Source: Flammula alnicola
Lineage: Eukaryota; Basidiomycota; Agaricomycetes; Agaricales; Strophariaceae
Length of the DNA stretch: 64,000 nt
Assembly (NCBI GenBank): GCA_015499995.1
Contig: JADNRV010000160.1
Location: 1 to 64,000, forward strand
Direction: 5' to 3'
Below the pieces are notes generated by a model that saw nothing but the letters and a program-made list of their open reading frames with translations, was not told where the DNA came from and did no database searches. The position numbers were made by a program, and so were the translations under genes. Shown here piece after piece: positions 48,856 through 59,011 of this stretch (its first letter is position 1; each line of letters opens with the position of its first letter).

Positions 48856-49050
48856 TTAAAGTGGACGAGGGTCATTGGACGGGCTTGTAGGCTTAGCCGA
48901 CGCTGATGTAGGAGGTGTAGGGCCGCTCGACGCTGGTACTACAGCTGTCCCTGCTGCTGCACCAGTAACCCAAACTTTCTGTTCTATTGAGTCGCACAAT
49001 TCTTGCACCAGTCTCTCTTGATTTCTCAAAGTCTCGCCCATTCCAGTCAT
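48856..49050 (-). CDS. Small unassigned protein
   Basis: 64 codons from MTGMGETLRNQERLVQELCD to a stop at 48856. The first half is helical and coiled-coil-like; the second is Ala/Ser/Thr/Pro-rich (SSGPTPPTSASAKPTSP). It starts 123 bp downstream of the stop of the secreted repeat protein on the same strand. Another ATG upstream at 49087 is out of frame unless an unrecognised splice joins them. No family recognised; may be a real small gene. Confidence 0.4.
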   Translation of the reverse strand: MTGMGETLRNQERLVQELCDSIEQKVWVTGAAAGTAVVPASSGPTPPTSASAKPTSPSNDPRPL

Positions 49051-49172
49051 TGCAAACTAGCTTTGCATTATCCAGCCTCAAGTCCATTGTTGAATATACG
49101 AGTGTATGTAAAGTCTAGCAAGCACACTAGAAAAATTTGTCCGTTTACTGATTACAGAGTGCTGTAATGATC

Positions 49173-50339
49173 CTACAAGGCGGCGCGAGCTGCCCGCTCT
49201 GCCAGCAACGATCTTGCGGCGCGTGTTCCCTGTGAGGAAGCATGGTGGTTAGAAAACATCAAGAACCTGTCTCATTGATCTAACTTACAGCAGCTCCAGA
49301 TCTTTTTTCCAGCGCAGCCTGTTTGTTTTGGGACCAGGTCAGTCAACGTTATATGCATACGATGAACTCGGTTCTCACCTTGAGGGCAGTAAGCACACCA
49401 CTGACTCCAGTGGCCCCTGCTGTCCCTGTAGCCTTCGCCGCCGCCGCTCCTGTGGCCTTAGCCGCAGCCGCTCCTGCAGTCTTAGCGGCTGCTGCGGCTG
49501 CTCCTACAGTCTTAGCCGCCGCCGCCGTCCCTGCAGCCTTGGCCGCTGCCCCCGCAGCCACAGCCCCTCCTGCAGCCTTCGCCGCCGCCGCCGTTCCCGT
49601 TGCTGCTGCTGCCGCCGCCGCTCCCGTTGCCTTAGCCGCTGCCCCCGTAGCTGCTGCTGCCCCTGCCCCTGCTGCTGCCCCCGTAGCCTTAGCCGCCGCC
49701 GCTGCCGCCTTGGCTTTAGCTGCCTTAGCTGCCGCTGCCGCTTTCTTCGCAGCCTGCCTAACATTCAGCGACAGCTCCAATGGCTTCCAACGACGTGAGA
49801 CATACCTTCTTCTTGGCGGCCGCGGCCTTAGCTTTAGCGGCTGCAGCGGTACCTGCTGCTGCTGTACCTGCCGTAGCAGCACCTGCAGCCTTACCAGCAG
49901 CATTTGTACTGTTGCCCGAAGCAGCCGTGGAAGCCGTGGAGTTGCTGAGGGTAGCACCGGTGGACGCGGTGGAGTTGGTGAGGGTACCAGCAGACGCTGT
50001 GGAATTGGCGAGGGTGGTGCCCGCAGACGCTGTGGAATTGGCGAGAGTGGTGCCAGTAGACGCGGTGGAATTGGCGAGAGTGGTGCCAGTAGACGCTGTG
50101 GAATTGGCGAGAGTGGTGCCAGTAGACGCTGTGGAATTGGCGAGAGTGGTGCCGGCAGACGCGGTGGAATTGGCGAGAGTGGTGTTGGCAGTCGCGGTGG
50201 AATTGCTGAGAGTGGTGTTGGCCGCCGCGGTGGTCATTTTTGGCGAGCGAGCGACAACAGGCGAAACTACGGCTAGCGCATTCGCTTGCAGGCTAAGTGC
50301 CAGCACGAGAGCGGTGGTGGTCCAAATTTTGGAGAACAT
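49173..50339 (-). CDS. Secreted repeat protein with glycosylation-rich and Ala-rich halves
   Basis: Exons on the minus strand: 50339-49806, 49753-49379, 49318-49289, 49229-49173; 332 codons in frame (331 aa). The start MFSKIWTTTALV is chosen because it opens a signal peptide ending near QANALA. Residues about 35-140 contain nine copies of an 11-aa unit of the type TTLANSTASTG, each with one N-S-T glycosylation sequon. Residues about 155-300 are almost only Ala with Lys, Thr and Gly (KATGAAA-type). The tail is Arg/Ala-rich. It could be a cell-wall or matrix protein, but the function is unknown. Other frames are also open because of the repeat and GC content; signal peptide plus consistent splicing favour the minus strand. 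Confidence 0.7.
49960..50215. repeat. 33-bp coding tandem repeat
   Basis: About eight near-identical 33-bp units of the type GCTGTGGAATTGGCGAG..., encoding the TTLANSTASTG repeat on the minus strand. The plus strand is also open through the array. Confidence 0.85.
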
Positions 50340-52217
50340 AATGTGCACGAGGACTGACTCGAATGAATAGGGTCGGGACTGCAAGAGAACAACGAGGACG
50401 GTGTTCAATCGAAGAGGAAGAAATCCGAAAAGGTGAAGGAACCGGTCCTGAGCAAAGCGAAAATGCCAAAGGTGAGCCTTGAAAGAAATGGGGCTTGAGG
50501 AACGCGATAATGCGTTTGGGCGTCTTTTATACTCTGCAGCTTGCCTGCGGATTTGGATCTGGGCCTGCCTTGGTGCTGAGTCTCCGTTTCTTTCGACCCT
50601 CGAAGACAGAAAACTTCACATGGTGCATCACCATCCGCATAGCGACCACGGCGGGTAGGAATTCAGCACGAGATATGTATCGGAAAGAGCGAAATTCTAT
50701 GGACCACTGGCAGGATACTAGAAGAAGGTTACCTCCGCCATCGGTCACGTGCCTTGATCGGCGTTGTCCCAAAATGATGTCGACCGACTCGACCCCCACA
50801 ACGCCTTCAAGGATATACCGACGGTTGTATCCATGCTGTTACTACTGCGGAACCATGCCCAGGTGATCACAATGCAAAGCCAGTACGCACAAAAGGATAA
50901 CATACTAATGTATTCTCGTCAGAAACAGGCTACACCTCGTAGAAATCGTTGGGAAACTCAGTGATAGCATCACCACTCGACATTGAGGTAATAATAGGTA
51001 TGCTTCCATCATCCTTGATTCCTACATAGACTGGTTACTTCGCTGCCCCGGCCTAGATTATCGTGGCTTGTATATATATTCCTCTCGGCGTACAGTTGTC
51101 CCCCGTTTCGGACTGTCTCAGATGGTGACAAACGTTCGAACAAATGTTGTATTATTTTCGACACGGGTGTCGCGAAGGGAATATTCGAATCCGTTGTACA
51201 CTTGTACACATTTCAGGATATATACCGCTTCTTCAAACTGAGTCTTGGTGGCTTTAACCAATAACAATGTAGCTATTACTACTTACAGATCAAGGACTTT
51301 ACACGCTATGGAGATTGTGCCACCCTTATTCATTGGAATCCTCGTTAACTTCCATGTTGGTTGCTATCCGACGTTTGTATGGGTCGCCCTGGATGCAGCG
51401 GTAATCATGGTTTCGAGTGAATTAAAAGCCCAGTGATCTCGGAGTAGGCCCCACAAGTTGAGTACCCATGTTCCTATGTTAGACGCCTTTTTTGTATTCA
51501 AGGACACAAGGGAAACAAAATGGCAATAATTCTGAGAATTGGCGCCAGTGATTGACAGAATCAAATAAAGTAGCGCCACAACACAGTCTTTCCCTCTATC
51601 TCACACTCCTATGGCTTCCTTTAACCTCGTTCACTTGCCAGTTCATACTCCTTCAAATTCTCTTCCCTTTTTCTATGAATAGCTGGTTGACAGACTTCTT
51701 TGCATCTTCCCAATTCCACCCCCTTCTGTCCATATGCCCACTTTCTTCATGGATGATTTCACGCCCTCTCAAACTTCTAATGGCTTCATTAACCAAACCT
51801 TTTGACTTACCTATCTGATTCCTTTGCGCATCCATGTTCTTCCTCTTTAAATAAGTTTTATCAGCCAAGCTTCTTAGATTCCTCTAATTTACTATAGCAT
51901 TTTAATCTAGTGTCTATATCTAATCTATCATTTATCAGTTTCCCCACACCGTACTTACCAAATCCGGTGTATCTCACTGGACCGAAACAACTTCCCGGCA
52001 GCAGTGGCGAGGTTACGCGAGGTATATACACTTCGAGGCGGGCGAGGGAGAGCACGGTATCAAGTTGGACAGAGCGCAAGTAGAGTTGAACAATGGCGGA
52101 GAAAGAAGAAGGTGCTTTTATATATAAGGGTAGGAAGGTGGAGGAGTCTATTCGAATATAGAAGTCATAATCGGGGCGTAAAACTTCATTAAAAGATGTG
52201 AATTAAAAAGACTCCTT
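50340..52217. other. Intergenic region with a TATA box for the repeat protein
   Basis: 1.9 kb without a supported gene. TATAAAA on the minus strand (plus 50525-50531), about 186 bp upstream of the repeat-protein ATG, lies in the same GTATAAAAGACG context as at the chitin deacetylase gene. Opposed open frames at 50495-50866 and 50527-50799 overlap and look non-coding. Confidence 0.4.
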
Positions 52218-52340
52218 TCAAGCATTTTTAACAAGTTCAGCAAATTTTCCTGCCGCCATGAGCTGGTCAATGGCGGATTCAGTGACTGGACCAGAAATCA
52301 CATAATTGGCCTCCTTAGTGACTTCTTCCACGAAAGATAG
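52218..52340 (-). pseudogene. Orphan C-terminal coding fragment
   Basis: The minus strand encodes a protein-like tail (FVEEVTKEANYVISGPVTES, then MAAGKFAELVKNA) ending at 52218, preceded by an acceptor-like GATCAG. No upstream exon or ATG fits in the next several hundred bases, where the sequence changes to CpG-rich intergenic DNA. Probably the last exon of a lost or truncated gene. Confidence 0.35.
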
Positions 52341-52732
52341 TCTGATCGATCAATTGCTAGGTTTACCGCAGTAAAGGTGGAAGGGTGCAGCCCGTGCAGG
52401 TCCCAGGAGCGCGAAGGCTTAGCGCTTAGAGACAAGCGCGCAGGGCCGCATCACGTGCGTGTTTTGATGGACCTCGTGTGACCTCGGCGCGAATCAATGA
52501 CAACTTGAACTTGGCAGTTGTCGACGAGGTGATTACCCTGATTTCGAGGCGAGGCGAGGTTCACCTCGAGGTCAGAACAACGAAAGTCCAAGCCAATGGC
52601 AACACGTCAAATTTCTTTATTCCCTTCACTTCGCTTCCATTTTCCCATCGCTTCCATTTTCCCACCAATTTCCTTCTTATCTCTCGAATTCTTCTCAAAC
52701 CCTTGACTTTGTTCTTATTCCAGTATCGCCAG

Positions 52733-53608
52733 ATGCCCTCATATCGTCGTCTCCAACAATATGCAATTGCGATCAGTATCGTTAGCGTGATCTACAACGG
52801 CATTGAGGGTGGATTGTCCATTGGATTTGGAGCAGAATCCAACTCACGATCCCTTATCTTCTTTGGAATACAGTCTGGGATCGAAGTCATATCAGCACTC
52901 CTCGTTGTTTGGCGCTTCCGCAAAATCGCAAAGCCCGGAGAAGAAAGAGGTATAAACTTGAATGCGACGGACTTGCGGTGAGCAGCATGTCTGACGTTAT
53001 CTCTATCAAGCTTTGCTTATGACTTATCTGATAGATTCGAGAAGTTAGGGACCCTCGGTATCGGGTTTCTCTTGATAGCCCTCGCTCTGGGCACCGTAGG
53101 AAGCGCAATAGCAATATTGGCCCTCCATAAGGAGCCTGATTCTTCAAATGCATCCCTAATCATCTCAGCTTCAGCACTTTTCATCATGGTGCTGATCTGG
53201 CTTCCAAAGCGCTACCTCGCAACAGCCCTCGATAGCAGCACTATGCGAGGAGAAGCCACATGCTCTCTTAGCTGCGTTCAACTCACCTGCGTGCTGTTCA
53301 TTGGGAGCTTAATATTTCGAGTGTGGCGCGGGGGCTGGTGGATAGACGGAGCGACATCTATCATACTGAGTATCTTATTCGCTTGGGAGGGGTCCAAAAT
53401 GGTTCGGTGGGCACGCAATCCTACTTTTACTGGCGGCTGTTGTGAAGATTGCCAGGACTTGCCTCCCACGACATCATCGTCGACTTTGAAGGACCCGGAA
53501 CTCGGAAACTCGAAGCAAAGCGAAGAAAAATCGGATTGCTGTTCTGAAAAGGGAAAGAGGGATAGTTCTGAAGAGAACGACCTTGGTAAATCGGAGGCAA
53601 GTTTTTAG
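52733..53608 (+). CDS. TMEM163/CDF-like multi-pass membrane protein
   Basis: Exons 52733-52977 and 53035-53608; 273 codons (272 aa). The start MPSYRRLQQYAIAI is taken as the first ATG ahead of the first membrane segment. Six hydrophobic segments are visible. The second carries SLIFFGIQSGIEVISALLVV, a pattern of the cation-diffusion-facilitator-like TMEM163 group implicated in zinc handling (family knowledge, not proven here). Later segments include WWIDGATSIILSILFAWEG. The soluble tail is Cys/Ser/Lys/Glu-rich (GGCCEDCQ, CCSEKGKRD), possibly metal-binding. A second Cys-rich open frame lies just downstream at 53654-53839. Confidence 0.75.
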
Positions 53609-53653
53609 CGCCGCCGATGGATGCATTGGCTCACCTCCTCATGATAACACTAG

Positions 53654-53839
53654 GGCCCCGAATGTGCATCTAAATGCTGCACCGAGAAAATTGCCGTGAG
53701 CTTCCACGTGTCCAAAGAGGAAACCGAAGGACCCATATCTGCCCAGGCTGCCCCGATTATCGTTGAAGAACCCGTGAAAGTCTCACCAGAACCAGCTTCG
53801 CCGAAGGGCTGCTGTGGAGGTTGCAGTAAGGGAGAGTGA
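53654..53839 (+). other. Cys-rich open frame downstream, possible alternative last exon
   Basis: Begins right after an acceptor-like ACACTAG and reads 61 codons: ECASKCCTEKIAVSFHVSKE near the start and PKGCCGGCSKGE at the end. Its CC pairs resemble the tail of the preceding membrane protein. I found no donor in the right phase in that gene, so the link is unproven. Confidence 0.35.
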
Positions 53840-54379
53840 GCGATCAGGGCCTCATGGTCACTGGCAGCGATCATGGATTCTGATTAAAGTTAGCAGCTTT
53901 TTCCGAATGCTTATTCAATGCAGTACGGTCAGTTTTTTTTCTTGGCCTCTTGAACAATTCGTGTTCAATTTTTCCATGTACAGTATGTCGTTGTAGGGTC
54001 ATGTATATCGTCAATCCAAGCACCAGTTCGAGCCTCCATTGCAAACAGTAGTTACATTTTTGGTGTTTGTCGCGAATGCAAGATATCCAACCCTGTGTAG
54101 GTAGCCAACAGAAATAATGGCCAGCTTGGCAAAAAATATTCTCCACTTTACACGAAAATGCCATTCACAAACGTACTTGATTTAGTCCGGTCTCAAGAGG
54201 AAGAACGATCGAGATGCAACGAAGGCCAACGGCCAGTATTCATTAGGTTTGAGACCGACCTGAAAGTGACGCTAGTCAAGGCAGTTAAGAGCAGGCCATA
54301 TATATATGGCCTGCTTGAATTTTCGGAAACGACGTCTGCAAGCTTAAGCGCCCTTCAAGTTCCCTATATTCTCTCCTAA
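53840..54379. other. Intergenic region
   Basis: 540 bp upstream of the lyase gene. A palindromic GGCCATATATATATGGCC (54295-54312) lies about 70 bp before the ATG and may include the TATA element. No gene seen. Confidence 0.45.
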
Positions 54380-56151
54380 ATGGCCTCGAGGGCTTTTCTT
54401 TGCGCAATCTTGCTGGGAGATCTCCATTCCGTTCTGGCAGCGCCAACCGTCGATCCTCTGCAAGTTCAAACGATCTCGACCCTCACTTCAATAAAATCAA
54501 AGCCAGGCTTACCTCGTCTACAAAGCCAGCCCACAGCTGTCAGTATTGACGAGATTGACAGTCTTCTACTCGCACCGCCTGCTCAATCGACTGTCAACGA
54601 GACGAATGGCACACCCGACTCACAGCACCAATATCCATACTCCTTTTCATACATCACAGCGGCGACATCCCTCACAAGCCCGGAGCCCACAATGACAGTT
54701 ACTGTAATCAAGGAAGAGCCCACGACGATTACTGTATCGGCAACCCCAATCACCGTGACAGAAATCATCACCATCACACCCTCCAGTTCCTCTTCTTCGA
54801 CACTGCCAGCACCATCGACACCCCCTAATGGAGGAATCGGGCCATCGAAAGCAGTTTGGGAAGCGCCAGCCAATATGACCGACCTTACTTCTTTCCAAGT
54901 CTCCAAATACGCTGGAGGAGAAAAGAACATGAAGATGGTCACAGGAATTCCCGCAAAAGCGAGAGCAAGTGCGACTTTGTGGGACGCCTCGACGACGCCA
55001 GCCATGCAAGGGGACAACGCAGGCTCGGCTCTGCAGATCTTCTTCCCAGCACACTCTGTCAACCCAGCGCAGAAGCCGCAAGGAGGGGCAGAATTCTATG
55101 CTGCGCCGCTTGATATCTCCGATGCCCGAAACGTGACGTTCGGGTACAGCGTTTTCTTCCCGGCGGACTTCGATTGGGTCCTGGCGGGTAAGCTGCCAGG
55201 GTTATACGGTGGCCATACAGGGTGCTCGGGCGGCAATGCTGCGTTAGATTGCTTTAGCACTCGCCTCATGTGGAGGCCGGACGGCGCTGGTGAGCTCTAC
55301 CTGGTATGTCGTCATCTCGTAAATCATGAATGCACGAAGACTGATTGTAATTTCAGTACGCACCAAAAGATAAGCAACCGAAGCAACTATGTTCTGCCCC
55401 AGGCTCCACCTGCGACGCAGCTTACGGGCTCTCAATAGGCCGCGGATCGTTCAACTGGGTAGCCGGAGCATGGACGACTGTGCGACAAACTGTCTTCCTC
55501 AACACTCCAGGAAAGCAAGATGGCAGTTTCGTACTCGACGTCAATGGAGAGAGAGTGATCGACCGAAATGACGTGTTCTATCGTGAAGATTTGAGCAGCG
55601 GCAGCGGCGAAAGTGATACGAAGACCACGCACGCTCCGACGAAGACGACGTCGAAGAAAGACGAGAAACCGACGTCGAGCTCAACGGATGATGGCGGCCT
55701 ACTTGGGCCAATTTTAGGAGGTCTTCTCGGAGACCTTGGTCTAAGGGACGGAGGATTGGCGACCCACGATATTGAAGCGCCCTCGCAAAAAGAGCGAGAC
55801 CTGGAGCCAAGCGGTTCAGTCACCTTCACGGCTACACCGACGGCCGCAACGAATACAGACTCACAAACCGCGACCATTCTCCCCGAACCGACCATAAGCA
55901 GCCCACAGCCAACAACCATGACCAGCACCACGACAGACGATTCCTTCGGCATCGAGTCCGCAAAAGAGACCGAGGTAAAGCTCGTTGGTATTTTTTTCAG
56001 GTGGGTCGAAATCTTCTTGTAAAGAGAGTGAAAACTTCATCCTCATCGCCTATGCTATAGCACATTCTTCGGAGGCCACGATGACAAATACGCCACTCCT
56101 CGAGATCAATACATTTGGTTCAAGGATTTTGCATTAGCGTACAATTCGTAA
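54380..56151 (+). CDS. Secreted polysaccharide lyase, PL14-like
   Basis: Predicted extracellular eliminase on uronic-acid polymers. Exons 54380-55303, 55357-56000, 56061-56151; 553 codons (552 aa). A signal peptide (MASRAFLCAILLGDLHSVLA) precedes a Ser/Thr/Pro linker to about residue 155. The lyase fold is a jelly roll with characteristic strands: FYAAPLDISDARNVTFGYSV, FDWVLAGKLPGLYGG, RLMWRPDGAGELYLY, GSFNWVAGAWTTVRQTVFLN and, at the very end, FFGGHDDKYATPRDQYIWFK. Between VFYRED (about 393) and the last strand lies an unusual insert of about 130 residues rich in Thr/Ser/Pro/Gly with GGLLGPILGGLLGDLG. Substrate and activity are not determinable from sequence. Confidence 0.85.
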
Positions 56152-56551
56152 AAGCCTTGTATCCTTTGACGATGTCATGATCCTTTACTCTGCTCTCGAA
56201 TGAATGAGTGACATTTGGCAGGTAATGAAAGTGACGAATACTCACCTCCTGACGTTCGGTGTCGCCGATAACGGCAACCTACGGAGGGCAGGGACATGAG
56301 AGAAGAGAAAGAGGCTAAGGAAAGCAAAATTGAAAAGCCAATTGTATAGAGTAAATGATAAATAAAGACATGGAAACCCCATGCAAATCCGACGATGCAA
56401 AAGAAGGTGTATGTGTGGGTGCAAAAGACTTGGTCGTGTAAGCGATAAATATAGAGATGATAGGATACAAATTATAATTGATGGTGGTAACCACGAATCT
56501 AGTTTTTCTGTCCACAAAGCGAACGAAAGTGCGATGGCTGCCTTCTGGCCG

Positions 56552-58326
56552 TCATTTGTCTTTGCGAACTTGACCACCTAGGTGAGAGACGATCTCAAAG
56601 CAAAGGACGAGGAGGAGTTGGCCAATAAGGTCCATCAGCGCCGAGTGTATGGGTAGAGCGTAACTGTCCGGATCCCGTTGTATGGACCACAGAAAATGCG
56701 TGAGAAATCGGGCTATGATGAGTGATGACAACACCTGTTTTTCCATGAAGATCAGTTTGTGAACCAAAGAAGCGGAAACAGCGACGAGACGTACGGCACA
56801 GCAGAAAAACACGATTGAGAAAACGATGAACAAAAAAGGCAGGTTGAGCCATCCTAGGCCGTCGAGGATAGAGAGAAAGAAAACCTCGACTGGAAGCGTG
56901 ATCAGAAGGAGTGTGGCCATTGTGAGAAGGGCACTGGGCTCAGGATGCTTCGGTTGCGAGGAGTAAGAAGGCAGTGCATTTTCTAGGGCCAGCTTTGCCG
57001 CGTGTAAAGATGTTGATAACCGAGAGACGAGAATGGATCCAGCTGCTCCAGGTAAACCTGAGATGACGACTGCGAGAACCGCGAATCCCTCGTAGCGGCT
57101 GACGAACATGTCAAGCACAATGCCCGTTCCACTGCTAATGACCATGGCACCGAATAAAGGGGACCACCCCTCTGTTAGCAGCGGCCGGGCGTGTTCATTT
57201 TTCAGTGTGTACAGGAAGCAGGTGATGGCGCAGCACAGAACGAGTAAGGCAACGACGAACGGGATAGGTGTCCGAATGAAGGGGATAAGCAGTGTCGAGA
57301 CAAAGCCGACGAGCACGAGGGTGACGAGGTCGCCCAGGCACGAGGCAACGGCGGGTGCAATGTTGTCGGGGTCGCGGTTAAATTTGCGGCACAGCACGAT
57401 GAGCGTGCACATGAATGAACCGAGGATAATCCCTGAAAGTGCCGCTGCGGTCATCGTTGTAGAGGCCACCATGATTAGTCTGGTAGGATAGGGTGAGCGC
57501 GCGAGCAAAGCAATATCCACAGGCACTTACGTCGGGATACCTGATTTACGACCGTTACTTGTTTCTCTAAAATCTAATGAATAAGTGACGAGTTCGCGGA
57601 CAGCTAGTGCCGTGGAGTTGCCTGTTGACATTGGGGCACGCTGAGGTCCATTCCGGGGTACGAAACGGCCGAGAATGAGAGCAATGCATGCAGCGATGAA
57701 TGACACGAATATCGTTTGCACTTGGAGGAGGGCAAGACTCCCGAAGATAATGGAGCGCCGAACGGCGGGGTCGTCGAGCTCGCCAACGTTGGCTGCTGTT
57801 CCCAAGCGAGCCGAAAGGTTCATCTCTAGGTTTCCGTTAAGATTGAGAACGACGGGTATGATCATGATGAGTTGGTCGACTTCTTGCATTGCGCGCCAGT
57901 GCTAAGACAAATTATTGGTATGTTCAAGAATAAAGAATGAAGGCGATAAAACTCACTGATACTTTGTCTAACAGTTTTCCAGTGAATAGTAGACTAATCG
58001 TCGTCATAAGAAGTGCAGGCGCGCTCTAGGTAGCATTGTTAGTCCCCGTGAAATCGACCCATTGGACTGCTACGTACCTCGATGACAATACCTCTAACCT
58101 GAGGCCATAGCTTTGCAGGGGACACTTCGAACCGCGACCTCTGTATATTTCCACTGAGGAGACCCCTGCTTCCGTCGTCGTTTAGGATTTCGTCTTCATC
58201 ATATGAGTCGCCATTTGGGACCGAGACGTGCCCACTTTGGTTCGTTTTCGAGTGTTCTTGGATGACATCGATGTCAATCATCTCAATGTCTTGTCTAGAC
58301 TCATGTCCTGGGGAATTTAGGTTCAT
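56552..58326 (-). CDS. SLC41/MgtE-family magnesium transporter
   Basis: Membrane Mg2+ (divalent cation) transporter. Exons on the minus strand: 58326-58078, 58025-57957, 57901-57531, 57479-56552; 539 codons (538 aa). A hydrophilic acidic N-terminus of about 75 residues leads into two MgtE-type repeats. The signature of repeat 1 is PVVLNLNGNLEMNLSARLGT. Repeat 2 carries NIAPAVASCLGDLVTLVLVG. About ten hydrophobic segments are visible. The family pore residues (Asn/Gly/Asp in these signatures) are present. It is convergent with the lyase gene and divergent from ADA3. Confidence 0.93.
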
Positions 58327-59011
58327 GGTGGGAGCCGTCAGAGAGGGAATATCGCCGTTTGTGGTTGGTTTGTGCAGAGAAACATATTTGGAGAATCATT
58401 CCGAAAAATGCGGTGTTGAACTGTTTTCAAAAAAGGAATTAAATTCTGAAAAAAAGAATGAAAGTAACACCACGAACGCTGGCATATACAAATACTGAAA
58501 AATTAGAAGCAAACGTGAAGGCCTACATATTTGTAACTTTGTTGCGTTTGTATGATACAAACGCGATAGTCAGAACTTGTCAACGGCCAGTGTGACATGA
58601 CCAAAGTAAATATTTTCAAAGTCAAATTTTAGCAAAAACAATTACTGCGTAAAACGTCAAGCACCAATAAAACGTTGCAAAATCGTCTGGAGACTGGGGA
58701 TCGTCGAGGAGCGTTTGCGCCACTTATAATAAAAGTATAAGCAAGTACTTAGACGTGACTTATTTCTGAGGGACAGTGGCACCAGTCACAGGTCACGTGT
58801 GCATGAAGTTATCATGCTCGTGATCTGCAAAGCTTGTTCGGCGTTCGCACCTTGACCTTTACCTTGAATCACGGCCATTGCGTTCTTCAAGAACGCAAGA
58901 ACGGCCATACAACCGGCCACACACTACGTCGGACCCTCGTAGGGAAGCCACGATTTACCTAGCACAGGGATTTCGACCTGCACGCGAGGTCATTACCCGC
59001 GTTACGACGAC
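58327..59011. other. Divergent promoter region SLC41 / ADA3
   Basis: 685 bp between the two start codons. Contains a perfect short inverted pair GCGTTCTTCAAGAACGC (58880-58896). No gene seen. Confidence 0.45.

Noticed and set aside
49323..50276. Long plus-strand open frame of 317 codons over the repeat-protein gene
   Set aside because: It is the shadow of a GC-rich 33-bp repeat and Ala-codon runs that keep all frames open. It lacks a signal peptide, splice logic or a known motif, while the minus-strand model has all of these except a known motif.
45569..50339. A secondary-metabolite cluster built around the DODA gene
   Set aside because: Its neighbours are wall-related and small unassigned genes, with no synthase, transporter or oxidase partner next to it; the P450 is 20 kb away with housekeeping genes between.
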